A DNA stretch of 64,000 nt from Afipia sp. P52-10 (GTDB lineage Bacteria > Pseudomonadota > Alphaproteobacteria > Rhizobiales > Xanthobacteraceae), in the NCBI RefSeq assembly GCF_000516555.1, contig NZ_AZSJ01000003.1, forward strand, positions 212,460-276,459. The letters are read 5' to 3'. The position numbers were made by a program, and so were the translations under genes. Shown here one piece after another: positions 46,189 through 55,218 of this stretch (position 1 is its first letter; the number at the start of each line of letters is the position of its first letter). Below the pieces are notes generated by a model. The model was not told the origin of the DNA, did not search any database, and was given only the letters and a program-made list of their open reading frames with translations.

Positions 46189-46797
46189 TCAAGCCTCCCT
46201 GCGAACGACGCGAGTGGTGCGCGGCAGTGCCGCCACCTGGTTTCCGGCGACCAGCACGAGATCGACCCCGCGTGGGAACAGCTCGCGATTGAGGGCCAAC
46301 CGATCGACCAGGTCATCCGGTAGGCCAGCGGCACGCAGCGTCGCGCCGCCGTCGATGCCCGGACCGCTCAATTCGAATGTCTGACCGACCGAGAGCTGCT
46401 CGATCTGCAGGATCAATGTCGTCGAACGATCCGGGTAGGCATCGCTGCCGAGGCAGAACTGTTCGAAATCCGGAAGCCGCTTCGGCTGCGCGATCAGCGC
46501 GAAGCTACAATAGGAGGGGCTGGTCACCAGCGGCGCGCCGGTATGGAACTTGAGCCACTTGGCCACCGCGGTTGAGGCTGTGAACGGCGCATCCAGCCAC
46601 AGCGTCGTGTCGTGATCGAACAGGGTCAACGCAATCGCTGCCGTTCCGGCCAGCATCGGAGCGGGCGCGTCGAGAACCGCATCGATCCGATGCACGGTTC
46701 CGGGACATGCCATCGCATTCATCACGGTGCGGAATGTCGTCTGTGCCGACATCACCTTGTCGGCGAAACCCGCGCCTAATTCTTCGACCATCGCCAT
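46189..46797 (-). CDS. phnH: C-P lyase subunit PhnH
   Basis: A 202-aa core subunit with the PLP-transferase-like fold but no PLP lysine, part of the (PhnGHIJ)2 complex. Family stretches: FRTVMNAMACPGTVHRID near the N-terminus, ALTLFDHDTTLWLDAPF and LSGPGIDGGATLRAAGLP. It starts two bases after the phnG stop. Confidence 0.94.
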   Translation of the reverse strand: MAMVEELGAGFADKVMSAQTTFRTVMNAMACPGTVHRIDAVLDAPAPMLAGTAAIALTLFDHDTTLWLDAPFTASTAVAKWLKFHTGAPLVTSPSYCSFALIAQPKRLPDFEQFCLGSDAYPDRSTTLILQIEQLSVGQTFELSGPGIDGGATLRAAGLPDDLVDRLALNRELFPRGVDLVLVAGNQVAALPRTTRVVRREA

Positions 46798-46799
46798 GA

Positions 46800-47261
46800 T
46801 CAGCCCTCGCCCCGCACCATCGTGTAGAAATTGACCCGCGTTGCCGCGACTTGCGCTGCGCGCTCTTCCCGCCGCGCAGCAAGCTGCTCGCGCAGCGGCG
46901 CCAGCACCTTGGCCTCGACATCACCACGGTACGCCGACGCCTGGATCATCGCGTCACAGAGCGCGATCAGGTTTGCCTTCTCGCCATCGCGGCCAAGCAC
47001 ATAGCCGAAGCCGACTTCGCCACCGGCGAGCCGGACCGCCGCACGCGAGACCGTGGCCTCGCCGAGATTGAACGGCGCGCCGTCGCCGCCAACCCGGCCG
47101 CGCACCATGACGAGCCCCTGCTCTGCGGTGCGGATTGTTTCGTAGGCGGGCGGCGGCAGCGACGCGACCAGCGCCGCCAGCGTTTCGGTGGGAGAATTCG
47201 CCAGCACCGCCATCGCCTCGCGGCGCGCCGGCTCTGCCTTGACCTGCTGCTGAATGGACAT
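46800..47261 (-). CDS. phnG: C-P lyase subunit PhnG
   Basis: A 153-aa core subunit, first gene of phnGHIJKLMN. Family stretches are RTAEQGLVMVRGRVGGDGAPFNLGE and GEVGFGYVLGRDGEKANLIALCDAMIQ. The ATG at 47261 was chosen because the 36 upstream in-frame codons would cover the operator dyad at 47285-47314. Divergent from phnF, with 128 bp between. Confidence 0.93.
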   Translation of the reverse strand: MSIQQQVKAEPARREAMAVLANSPTETLAALVASLPPPAYETIRTAEQGLVMVRGRVGGDGAPFNLGEATVSRAAVRLAGGEVGFGYVLGRDGEKANLIALCDAMIQASAYRGDVEAKVLAPLREQLAARREERAAQVAATRVNFYTMVRGEG

Positions 47262-47284
47262 GAACGACGCCGACCTTGCCGTTG

Positions 47285-47321
47285 TGAAGTTGTCTATGCT
47301 ACTAGACAACTTCATAGACAA
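47285..47321. promoter_or_regulatory. Probable PhnF operator
   Basis: TGAAGTTGTCTA (47285-47296) is mirrored exactly by TAGACAACTTCA (47303-47314) around TGCTAC, a perfect 12-bp-arm dyad. A third half-site TAGACAA follows at 47315-47321, 12 bp after the second. It lies in the phnG/phnF promoter gap and has the GT-N-TA/TA-N-AC form bound by HutC-group GntR repressors. PhnF is the obvious ligand; binding is inferred. Confidence 0.8.
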
Positions 47322-47389
47322 AGGCCATGACGAATTCGTGACGCCACCATGATTTTTGCAGAGGGCCACGCCGCGCCGACGGAGCCGCG

Positions 47390-48118
47390 ATGAGCGACAC
47401 GCAGGATACGCGTTCCGGCGTCGCGCTGTGGCGGCGGGTTGCCGACCAGATCGAACGCGGCATCGCCGAAGGTCTCTATATGTCGGGCGAAAAGCTGCCC
47501 GGCGAGATGGAGATTGCCGAGAGCTACCGAGTCAACCGCCACACCGTGCGCCGCGCGCTGGCGACGCTCGCCGAGCGTGGCCTCGTGCGAGCCGAACGCG
47601 GCAGCGGCACATATGTCGAAGCACCCCGCCTCGCCTACCCGCTGAAAAGCCGGACACGGTTTTCCGAGAACATCCACGCCGGCGGTCGCGAAGCCCGCGC
47701 CCAGCTCATTGCACACACAATGGACGAGGCCGATCGCGCACTCGCCAAGCGCTTGGCGGTCAAGGTCGGAACTCCGCTGGTGCGGCTGGAAACCCTCCGC
47801 TCCGCCGATCGTACACCGATCAGCACCGCGACAAGCTGGTTGCCCGCCGACCGCTTTCCCGACGCCGCTACCGTCTATCAGCGCACACGTTCGATGACGC
47901 GGACGCTGTCACATTTCGGCATTCAGGATTATCGGCGAGCGACAACGCGGCTGACCGCGGCCATCGTCAATGCCACCGATGCCGCCCGGCTGGACTTGGC
48001 ACTCGGCAGGCCCGTGCTGCTGGTGGAAAGCGTCGATGTGGATACCGATGGCAAGCCGCTCCTGACGACGAACTCGCGCTTCGCTGCCGAACGGATCGAG
48101 TTCGTTGTCGATAGTTGA
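47390..48118 (+). CDS. phnF: GntR/HutC-family repressor PhnF
   Basis: A 242-aa regulator. The N-terminal winged helix (LWRRVADQIERGIAEGLYMSGEKLPGEMEIAESYRVNRHTVRRALATLAERGLV) has the GntR recognition pattern. The C-terminal UTRA domain senses a ligand, probably a phosphonate pathway intermediate. GGAG lies six bases before the ATG. It is divergent from phnG and convergent with phnE2, 24 bp away, so it sits between the lyase and transporter operons. Confidence 0.93.
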   Translation: MSDTQDTRSGVALWRRVADQIERGIAEGLYMSGEKLPGEMEIAESYRVNRHTVRRALATLAERGLVRAERGSGTYVEAPRLAYPLKSRTRFSENIHAGGREARAQLIAHTMDEADRALAKRLAVKVGTPLVRLETLRSADRTPISTATSWLPADRFPDAATVYQRTRSMTRTLSHFGIQDYRRATTRLTAAIVNATDAARLDLALGRPVLLVESVDVDTDGKPLLTTNSRFAAERIEFVVDS

Positions 48119-48142
48119 GTTGGCGGCGTTAACTTGGAGGCG

Positions 48143-48991
48143 TCAGTGAATTGCCGCCGCGCGGCCGATGATGGCGAAGCGCAGTTTCGATGAAATCCAA
48201 TCGATCGCGGCCACGGCCAGCAGAATCATCAGAATGATGAACGACACCTTCTGCCACTCGAGCACGCGGATCTGCTCGGCAAGCTGTAGACCGATCCCGC
48301 CCGCGCCGACGATGCCGATGATGGTCGCTGAACGCGTATTCGATTCGATGAAATAGAGCACTTGCCCGGCGATCACCGGGATCACCTGTGGCAGCACGCC
48401 GAAACGGATTTCATGCAGCGCGCTGCCGCCGGAGGCGCGAATACCCTCGACCTGCTTCTTGTCGGCAGCCTCGATAGCTTCCGAGAACAGCTTGCCAAAA
48501 GCACCGAAGTCGGACACCGCGATCGCCAGCACGCCGGCGAACGGACCAAGGCCCACCACATTGATCCAGACCAATGCCCAGATCAGCGTATCGATACCGC
48601 GAATGGTGTCGAACGAGCGGCGCACCGGAAAACGAATCATCCAAGATGGAATGATGTTTCGCGCAGCGAGTAGGCTGACAGGGAGCGCGAGCAACGCGGC
48701 TGTCGTCGTGCCCAGCAGCGCGATCGATAACGTCTCGCCGAGTGCCGCGAGATAGGTCGGCAGCGACGAGCCCGGATCCGGCGGCATCATCATCAAGGTG
48801 ATCCAGCCAAGCTGATGCACGCCCGCAAGAATGCGCTGGAACGAGAAGTCCAGTTCATTCAGGCCGAACACGAACAACGCGAACGCAGCCAGCATCACGG
48901 TCGGAACGACAAATCGCGACGATGCCGGCCGCACCGCAAGCCCGGCATACCGCGCAGCCTGCCGCGGGTCCGACGGCATCCTGACGCTCAT
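48143..48991 (-). CDS. phnE: Phosphonate ABC transporter permease PhnE2
   Basis: A 282-aa inner-membrane permease with about six TM segments and the EAA-type loop VEGIRASGGSALHEIRFGVLPQVIP that contacts the ATPase. The start MSVRMPSD at 48991 overlaps the stop of the first permease gene by four bases. With PhnE1 it forms the heterodimeric channel of PhnCDE. Confidence 0.92.
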   Translation of the reverse strand: MSVRMPSDPRQAARYAGLAVRPASSRFVVPTVMLAAFALFVFGLNELDFSFQRILAGVHQLGWITLMMMPPDPGSSLPTYLAALGETLSIALLGTTTAALLALPVSLLAARNIIPSWMIRFPVRRSFDTIRGIDTLIWALVWINVVGLGPFAGVLAIAVSDFGAFGKLFSEAIEAADKKQVEGIRASGGSALHEIRFGVLPQVIPVIAGQVLYFIESNTRSATIIGIVGAGGIGLQLAEQIRVLEWQKVSFIILMILLAVAAIDWISSKLRFAIIGRAAAIH

Positions 48992-49872
48992 GCGCGCGCC
49001 TCCTCGCCAAACAGACGGCCACGCAGCCACCCGGTGGTGATATCGATGACGAATACGGTGACGATAATCATGATCAGCAACGCACTGACATCGGAGTAAT
49101 AGAACTTGCGGATCGCGACGATCAGCTCTTGGCCGATGCCGCCTGCACCGACGAAGCCCATCACCGAAGCCTCGCGCACGTTGATTTCGAATCGCAGCAG
49201 CGAATAGCTCGCAAAGCCCGGCATGACTTGCGGCACCACTGCAAAACGCATGCAGGAGAGCCAGTTGGCGCCGGTGGCGCGGATCCCCTCGACCGGCTTC
49301 ATGTCAATATTCTCGACGATCTCCGCAAACAGCTTGCCGAGCGCGCCGGTGGAGTGAATCGCAATGGCGATGACACCGGCCATCGGGCCAAGCCCGAAGG
49401 CGATGACGAAGACCAGCGCGAAGACGATGGCGGGAACGGTGCGGCTGAATTCCAGCACGCGCTTGACCGCAAAGCGAACCCAGGACGCAGGCGACGTGTT
49501 GGCGGCGACGAGAAAGTTGAGGCCGAAGGCAAGCACGAAGCCGGTCAGCGTGCCGACATAGCTGATGAGCAAGGTCTCACCAAGCAGCGCGAGCCATTTG
49601 CGCCAGCCCCAGAACCATTCGGATACGTCGGTCCAGACCCGCGCCCCGTTATCGAGGACAAAAATGCGATCGAAATAGCTGAAGAAATTGCCGATCTTGG
49701 CGACCAGCACGCCCGGTTCGACTTCTGCACCGATGGCCGCGGCCATCAGGGCGGCAGCAAACGCGGCAACCGACAGCATCATGCGCCACCGCTTGCGCGC
49801 GACGGCTTTGCGATAGGTTTCCTGCAAGGCAGCAAGCTGCTCCTGAGGAAGAACGGAGACGGCGACGGTCAC
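48988..49872 (-). CDS. phnE: Phosphonate ABC transporter permease PhnE1
   Basis: A 294-aa inner-membrane permease, paralogous to its downstream neighbour. It has an N-terminal cytosolic helix (QEQLAALQETYRKAVARKRW), about six TM segments and the EAA loop VEGIRATGANWLSCMRFAVVPQVMP. Two phnE genes in tandem are common in rhizobia. 72 bp after phnD. Confidence 0.92.
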   Translation of the reverse strand: MTVAVSVLPQEQLAALQETYRKAVARKRWRMMLSVAAFAAALMAAAIGAEVEPGVLVAKIGNFFSYFDRIFVLDNGARVWTDVSEWFWGWRKWLALLGETLLISYVGTLTGFVLAFGLNFLVAANTSPASWVRFAVKRVLEFSRTVPAIVFALVFVIAFGLGPMAGVIAIAIHSTGALGKLFAEIVENIDMKPVEGIRATGANWLSCMRFAVVPQVMPGFASYSLLRFEINVREASVMGFVGAGGIGQELIVAIRKFYYSDVSALLIMIIVTVFVIDITTGWLRGRLFGEEARA

Positions 49873-49944
49873 GATGGTCGAACGATCGGAAAGGAGAAAC
49901 GAAGAGCCGGACCCGTACGAATCCGGCTCCTTGCGATGGCGAAA

Positions 49945-50895
49945 TCAGGAAGCCTTCTTCTTACGCAGGCTGTCGACGAACTTGATCAACTCGATCGTGC
50001 CATCCCAGTCCTTGGTCGTGGCGGGATTGAAGCCCTTCTTCTGGCCATCCGACAGCTTGTCGAACGCGGCCTTGTCCTTGGTCGGGGCATCCATGAACGC
50101 CTTGGCGATCGCCGCCTTCAGTTCAGCCGGCAGATCCGAGTTGTAGGCATAGGGACCGTTGATGATCGGTGCGGACTTGTGAATGATACGGAAGTCGTCC
50201 TTCTTCATCGCCGAGCCGTCCGCGTTCTTCAGCATGCCTTTGGTGAGCATCTGCTGCAGCGTCGAGTCGTTATCGTTGGTCCATTGATTGGCCGCAACGT
50301 CCACCGTGCCCTGCGACAGCGCGAGCATGGCGTTCTCGTGGCTGCCGGTAAACACCACCTTGCCGAAATAGCCCTCAGCGTCGGGAATGCCCATCTTGTT
50401 CAGCTCGAAACGCGGAACGTTGTTGCCCGAGGTCGAATTCGGATCAACGAGACCCAGGTTCTTTCCCTTTACGTCGTCGATCGACTTGTATGGGCCGTTC
50501 GCCTTGACGAAGAAAACCGAGTAGTAGCCGGTCGATCCGTCGATGTTGATGTCATTGGCGAAGGCGTCGGTGTGAACACCGGTCAGACGCGCGCGTGCGA
50601 ACGACGCCGAACCATAGCTCGCGATGTGAATGTTGCCGGAGCGCTGTCCTTCGATCACCGCAGCATAATCATTGGCGATACGAAGGTTGACCTTTACGCT
50701 AAGCTCCTTCGACAGATAGGCCATGAACGGCGTCCAGCGCTCGGTCACGCCCGAGGCATTCTCGGCCGGAACGATTGCGAACGTCAGCTCCGGGTACTTG
50801 CTTTTCCAATCCTGCGCGGAGGCAGTCGAGGCTGCCAACGAGACAGAAACGGCGAGCGCAGCTGCGCCGGTCAAAATGGTGCGACGGGTGATCAT
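49945..50895 (-). CDS. phnD: Phosphonate-binding protein PhnD
   Basis: A 316-aa periplasmic binding protein that delivers phosphonates to PhnCE. The signal peptide has a twin-Arg-like RR followed by a hydrophobic core and ASA/QDW cleavage at about 27. The mature protein shows the PhnD pattern FAIVPAENASGVTERWTPF, IHIASYGSASFARA, and SGNNVPRFELNKMGI. 70 bp after phnC. Confidence 0.93.
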   Translation of the reverse strand: MITRRTILTGAAALAVSVSLAASTASAQDWKSKYPELTFAIVPAENASGVTERWTPFMAYLSKELSVKVNLRIANDYAAVIEGQRSGNIHIASYGSASFARARLTGVHTDAFANDINIDGSTGYYSVFFVKANGPYKSIDDVKGKNLGLVDPNSTSGNNVPRFELNKMGIPDAEGYFGKVVFTGSHENAMLALSQGTVDVAANQWTNDNDSTLQQMLTKGMLKNADGSAMKKDDFRIIHKSAPIINGPYAYNSDLPAELKAAIAKAFMDAPTKDKAAFDKLSDGQKKGFNPATTKDWDGTIELIKFVDSLRKKKAS

Positions 50896-50966
50896 GACAT
50901 CCTCTCTTCAGGTGACTCGATTGTTTGAATTTCGCGACCAGAGTACGCGTGACGCGATGCAGCCGC

Positions 50967-51782
50967 TCAGGCGGCAGCGACATTGCCCAGAGCCGGAACC
51001 GCGGCCGGAATTGATGCAGCATCCGGGAGTTCACCCATCACTTCGCCGGCCTCGAGGTCGTAGAGCTCGCGCGCAATGTGATCGGTCAGCATTGCCGGTG
51101 CGCCGTCGAATACGATGCGTCCCGCCGACATGCCGATCAGCCGATCGGCATAGGTGCGCGCCAGGTCCAGCGAATGCAGGTTGCAGAGTACGGTGATGCC
51201 GAAGTGCTTGTTGATACGCAGCAAGGCGTCCATCACGATGCGGGTGTTGCGCGGATCGAGCGACGCGATCGGCTCGTCGGCGAGAATGATATCGGGCTCC
51301 TGCACCAGCGCGCGGGCAATGGCGACGCGCTGCTGCTGACCGCCCGAAAGCTGATCGGCGCGCTGGGCGGCGATCGACGCGATATCGAGCTGGTCCAAAG
51401 CCGACATCGCGATCGCCTTGTCACCCTCGGGCCAGAGCTGCGCGAGTGAGCGCCAGCTCGGCATGGTGGCGAGCCGCCCCATCAGAACGTTGGTCAGCAC
51501 ATCGAGCCGGCCGACCAGATTGAATTGCTGGAAGATCATCGCCGAACGTGCGCGCCACTGGCGCAGATCCTTACCACGCAACGCGGTGACATCGACGCCT
51601 TCGAACAGAATGCGTCCGTCGCTCGGCTCAGCCAGGCGATTGATCATCCGCAGCAGGGTCGACTTGCCCGCACCCGAACGACCGATCACGCCGATGAAGC
51701 TTCCCTTCTCGATTGAGAACGAGGCCTTGTCTACAGCAGTCTTGCTGCCGAACCGGCAGGTCAGTCCATCGATAACCAGCAT
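50967..51782 (-). CDS. phnC: Phosphonate ABC transporter ATPase PhnC
   Basis: A 271-aa ATPase. Walker A is GRSGAGKST, the signature [19 protein letters not shown] and Walker [12 protein letters not shown], with the PhnC-specific stretch [26 protein letters not shown]. The ATG at 51782 is preferred to TTG 51800 because GGTGA lies just upstream. A Pho-box repeat ends 48 bp before the start. First gene of phnCDE1E2. Confidence 0.93.
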   Translation of the reverse strand: MLVIDGLTCRFGSKTAVDKASFSIEKGSFIGVIGRSGAGKSTLLRMINRLAEPSDGRILFEGVDVTALRGKDLRQWRARSAMIFQQFNLVGRLDVLTNVLMGRLATMPSWRSLAQLWPEGDKAIAMSALDQLDIASIAAQRADQLSGGQQQRVAIARALVQEPDIILADEPIASLDPRNTRIVMDALLRINKHFGITVLCNLHSLDLARTYADRLIGMSAGRIVFDGAPAMLTDHIARELYDLEAGEVMGELPDAASIPAAVPALGNVAAA

Positions 51783-51829
51783 TCCGTCACCCGTCTCCAA
51801 TGATCGGGGTTAACGGCTAGCGCGGGAGT

Positions 51830-51847
51830 TCTACAGTGATGTGACAG
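51830..51847 (-). promoter_or_regulatory. Pho box facing phnC
   Basis: On the minus strand CTGTCAC and CTGTAGA are direct repeats 11 bp apart, matching the PhoB site plan (CTGTCAT-N4-CTGTCAT). The position, 48 bp before phnC, suits activation under phosphate starvation. Confidence 0.7.
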
Positions 51848-51895
51848 CCGTTGCGGGCATCCACACTGCAAGCGAAAGCGGCGATCAAGGTGGCG

Positions 51896-51928
51896 ATGTC
51901 ACACGAACGTCATGCAGATGTCAGACTT
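51896..51928 (+). promoter_or_regulatory. Pho box facing the hexapeptide transferase gene
   Basis: Three consecutive 11-bp units begin ATGTCAC (51896), ACGTCAT (51907) and ATGTCAG (51918), a clear PhoB-type direct repeat array. The downstream gene starts at 51977, leaving room for a -10 box and leader. Confidence 0.75.
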
Positions 51929-51976
51929 CCCCTGAATGAGTGAGCAAGAGCATCGGGTCTCCGAGAGAGTGACATC

Positions 51977-52612
51977 ATGGCCGGAAAAGCGCTGTCAACG
52001 ACGCCCCTGATCCATCCGTCCGCACTGGTGCAGGACAGCCATCTCGGCGCCTATTGCGAGGTCGGCGCGCGCACGCTGCTGGCGGAAGTCAGCATGGATG
52101 ACTATTCGTATGTCGTAAATGACAGCCAGATCATGTACACTGAAATCGGTAAATTCTGCTCGATCGCGGCGATGACGCGCATCAATCCCGGCAACCATCC
52201 GATGGAACGTGCGACGCAGGCGCATTTCACCTATCGCGCCAGCGCCTATTTCCCCGGCGAGCCGGACGAAGCGGAGTTCTTCGATTGGCGCCGATCGCAC
52301 CGCGTCCACATCGGACATGACGTCTGGATCGGTCACGGGGCGGTGGTTTTGCCCGGCCGCAACATCGGCCTCGGCGCGGTGATTGCAGCCGGGGCGATCA
52401 TCACCAAGGACGTCCCCGCCTACACGATCGTCGGCGGAAACCCGGCGCGAGTCATCCGCCGGCGTTTTCCGGAAGACGTCTCCGAACGTTTGGCAGCCCT
52501 CGGCTGGTGGAATTGGAGCCATGACGCGCTGCGCGCGGCGCTGCCGGATTTTCGCAAGCTGACCATCGAGGCCTTCCTCGACAAATACGAATCAAGCACC
52601 GTTCCCGCCTGA
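51977..52612 (+). CDS. Phosphonate-linked hexapeptide transferase (TIGR03308 type)
   Basis: A 211-aa left-handed beta-helix acyltransferase-like protein. The repeats start at PLIHPSALVQDSHLGAYCEVG and include IGKFCSIAAMTRINPGNHP, VHIGHDVWIGHGAVVLPG, the likely catalytic-His segment, and AIITKDVPAYTIVGGNPARVIR. It matches the phosphonate-metabolism hexapeptide family that sits in C-P lyase clusters. It may acetylate aminoalkylphosphonates, like PhnO in enterics, but this is inference. 22 bp before the second phnM. Confidence 0.88.
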   Translation: MAGKALSTTPLIHPSALVQDSHLGAYCEVGARTLLAEVSMDDYSYVVNDSQIMYTEIGKFCSIAAMTRINPGNHPMERATQAHFTYRASAYFPGEPDEAEFFDWRRSHRVHIGHDVWIGHGAVVLPGRNIGLGAVIAAGAIITKDVPAYTIVGGNPARVIRRRFPEDVSERLAALGWWNWSHDALRAALPDFRKLTIEAFLDKYESSTVPA

Positions 52613-52634
52613 AACGCCAACACGCAACCGACCC

Positions 52635-53819
52635 ATGACCGACATCATCATCGAAGGGGGCCAATCGCTGATCGGCGACGGCCTGATTGAAACCTCGCTC
52701 CATCTCACCGACGGCGCCATCACCGATATCGGCAGCGTGCGCCCGGCACCGGTCAGGATCGATGCACGCGGCCTACTCGTGCTGCCCGGCATCGTCGACG
52801 TGCACGGCGACGCCTTCGAACGGCAGATGATGCCACGGCCGGGCGTGGACTTCCCGGTCGATGTCGCACTTGCCGACACCGATCGTCAGGTGATCGCCAA
52901 CGGCATCACCACCGTCTTTCACGCCATCACCTGGTCGTGGGAGCCTGGCCTGCGCGGCACCGAAAACGCGCACGCGCTGGTGGACGCCATCGAAGCATCG
53001 CGGCCGCGCCTTGCCGCCGATACGCGGATCCATCTTCGGCACGAGACGTTCAACCTGGAGGCCGAACAGACCATCCTCGGATGGATCGCCGCGCGGCGCG
53101 TGGATCTGCTCGCTTTCAACGACCACATGGCCATGACCGCCGACGCGTCCAAGCCGCAGAAGCGCGCCCGGATGGCAGAGCGAGCCGGACTTTCCGCCGG
53201 CGATTTCGACCGGTTGGTCGAACGCGTCGCCAGCCGCGCCGACGAGGTGCCGGCTTCCATCGCGCGGCTTGCCGCCGCGAGCCGTGCGCATGGGTTGTCC
53301 ACGCTGTCGCACGACGATGACACCGCGGAAAAGCGGCGCGGGTTTCGCCAACTCGGCATCCGCATCGCCGAGTTTCCGGTCAACGAAGCCACCGCCCGCG
53401 AGGCCGCGGACGCCGGCGAATTCACGGTGTTCGGCGCGCCAAACGTGGTGCGCGGCGGCAGCCACACCGGCTGGACCAGCGCGACAGAGATGGTTCGCAA
53501 AGGTCTCTGCTCGATCCTCGCATCGGATTATTACTATCCGGCGATGCCGCTCGCGGCCTTTCGCCTCGTCGCCGAAGGTGCGCTGCCGCTGCCGCAGGCC
53601 TGGGCGCTGATTTCGCGCAATCCGGCAAAGGCCGCGGGATTATCGGATCGCGGCGAGATCGGAGCGGGCAAACGCGCCGACATTCTGCTGGTCGATGCCG
53701 CCCAAAGCTTACGGCCGCGCGTGGTCGCCGTGATTGCGGCCGGCAAAATCGTGCACCTGACCGATGCGGACCGCATCTCCCATTCGACAGCCATTGCACG
53801 TAAAGTGGCCGCCGCCTGA
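52635..53819 (+). CDS. phnM: PhnM-family diphosphatase (copy 2)
   Basis: A 394-aa amidohydrolase of the PhnM family, diverged from the copy at 41541. The N-terminal metal motif is VDVHGDAFERQMMPRPG where copy 1 has ELHTDHIEAHYVPRP, so the second ligand region differs. LSHDDDTAEKRRG and ASDYYYPAMPLAAF are retained. Both may hydrolyse the ribose phosphonate triphosphate, or one may act on another nucleotide-like ester. It is grouped with the hexapeptide transferase and DUF1045 genes under a Pho box. Confidence 0.9.
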   Translation: MTDIIIEGGQSLIGDGLIETSLHLTDGAITDIGSVRPAPVRIDARGLLVLPGIVDVHGDAFERQMMPRPGVDFPVDVALADTDRQVIANGITTVFHAITWSWEPGLRGTENAHALVDAIEASRPRLAADTRIHLRHETFNLEAEQTILGWIAARRVDLLAFNDHMAMTADASKPQKRARMAERAGLSAGDFDRLVERVASRADEVPASIARLAAASRAHGLSTLSHDDDTAEKRRGFRQLGIRIAEFPVNEATAREAADAGEFTVFGAPNVVRGGSHTGWTSATEMVRKGLCSILASDYYYPAMPLAAFRLVAEGALPLPQAWALISRNPAKAAGLSDRGEIGAGKRADILLVDAAQSLRPRVVAVIAAGKIVHLTDADRISHSTAIARKVAAA

Positions 53820-53828
53820 AATCAGCCG

Positions 53829-54527
53829 ATGCCCGAGACTGTCCGCTACGCACTGTATTATGTCCCCTCCGCCGCCAGCGCTCTCTATCGCTTCGGCGCC
53901 AGCATGATCGGCTACGACGCCTACGCGGCATGCGATCTGCCGTTTCCCGAGGCGCCGCTGCAATCGTTCCCCGATTGGAGCAGCATGACCAAGGAGCCGC
54001 GGATATACGGCTTCCATGCCACGCTGAAGGCGCCATTCGCCTTGGCGGATGGCGCAAGCGAGGCGGATGTGCTGGCCGCATTCGGCGCATTCGCGCAGAC
54101 GCCTCGGGCGATTCCGCAAATCGCACCGGTGGTGCGCGCGATCGGACGCTTCATCGCAATCGTCCCTGATACCTCTGTTGCGGAACTGAACAGCCTCGCC
54201 GCAGATTGCGTCCGCGCTTTCGATCACCTGCGCGCGCCGCTGACCGAGCACGATCGCAATCGCCGACTCAAAAGCCCGCTCACCGCGAACCAGATCGCGC
54301 TGCTCGACCGCTGGGGTTATCCCTATGTGTTCGAGGAATTCCGCTTCCACATGACGTTGACAGGCGCTCTGGACGACGCGGCACGCGGCCCGGCGCTGAC
54401 TTTTCTGCGGGCGCAGTTCGCGGCACTCGCACTGGATAACCTGGCGATCGGCAGCCTGACCTTGCTACGGCAAGAGGGCAGCAACCGGTTTGTCATCGTC
54501 AAGCAGGCCGAGCTAACAGCCGTCTAA
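53829..54527 (+). CDS. DUF1045 2H phosphoesterase-like phosphonate protein
   Basis: A 232-aa protein of the DUF1045 family (TIGR03223), tied to phosphonate operons. It has the two HxT motifs of 2H phosphoesterases: GFHATLKAPF (H63, T65) and FRFHMTLTG (H174, T176). Such enzymes open or form cyclic phosphodiesters. In C-P lyase operons without phnP it is a good candidate to open 5-phosphoribosyl 1,2-cyclic phosphate, but this is a hypothesis. Nine bases after phnM copy 2. Confidence 0.88.
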   Translation: MPETVRYALYYVPSAASALYRFGASMIGYDAYAACDLPFPEAPLQSFPDWSSMTKEPRIYGFHATLKAPFALADGASEADVLAAFGAFAQTPRAIPQIAPVVRAIGRFIAIVPDTSVAELNSLAADCVRAFDHLRAPLTEHDRNRRLKSPLTANQIALLDRWGYPYVFEEFRFHMTLTGALDDAARGPALTFLRAQFAALALDNLAIGSLTLLRQEGSNRFVIVKQAELTAV

Positions 54528-54603
54528 GCGTCCAACGGCCGATCCACATCTCACCGGCTTTGGCTCGCGGCGGTGGCATGACCTGTCCAGCAGCGACACG
54601 GCG

Positions 54604-55218
54604 TCAGTCAGGCTTCGGCCCCTGAGTACAGCCATACAGGATCGCTTCGCACATTTCCCGATAGCGTGGGGCCAGTTCGTCCGGAGGATAAGGCGGCAAG
54701 CTCTGGTTGATGCCGCGCGCGCCATTGGCCAGCAGCTTCGCCACATGCTGCGGCGAGGCTCCATCCTTCAGCTTCAGCAGCCCATCGCGTTCAAGTTCGA
54801 CCAGGAAATCGGCAAGCTGCGCATGGAATTTGATCGCGTATCCCACCATGATCTGCCAGGAGCGCCGGAACACCTCGGCATTCAGCTCGACCGCGTGCGG
54901 CGAGACGTAGACTTCGCGGCGCAGGTCGCCATAACGGACGTCCATCATCTTGCTGAGAATATCGAGCGCGGTACCGCCGCTCTCCTTCACCTCGCGTGCC
55001 GCCGCAAAGCCCGCCTCGATCGAGATGCGGTTGTCGAAGTCAGTCAAGCTTTGGAAAGCATCTTCCTTGCTGCTGAAGTAGTGATACAGCGAACGGCGTG
55101 TGAAACCGCACACCTTGGCCAGACCGATCATCGACAGGTTGCTGTAGCCGTGATCGAAGAACGCACGGCGCACCCGCAGCATCAGATCATTACTGGGCTT
55201 TGCTGTTTTCCCCGCCAT
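54604..55218 (-). CDS. TetR/AcrR-family regulator
   Basis: A 204-aa repressor-like protein. The N-terminal HTH (RVRRAFFDHGYSNLSMIGLAKVCGFTRRSLYHYFSSKEDAF, about 15-55) is the family pattern. The C-terminal ligand domain includes VYVSPHAVELNAEVFRRSWQIM. It is convergent with the DUF1045 gene (76 bp). The 603-bp region in front of it holds rreB. Possible targets include itself and the RND pump near 57-61 kb; no operator was identified. Confidence 0.88.
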   Translation of the reverse strand: MAGKTAKPSNDLMLRVRRAFFDHGYSNLSMIGLAKVCGFTRRSLYHYFSSKEDAFQSLTDFDNRISIEAGFAAAREVKESGGTALDILSKMMDVRYGDLRREVYVSPHAVELNAEVFRRSWQIMVGYAIKFHAQLADFLVELERDGLLKLKDGASPQHVAKLLANGARGINQSLPPYPPDELAPRYREMCEAILYGCTQGPKPD

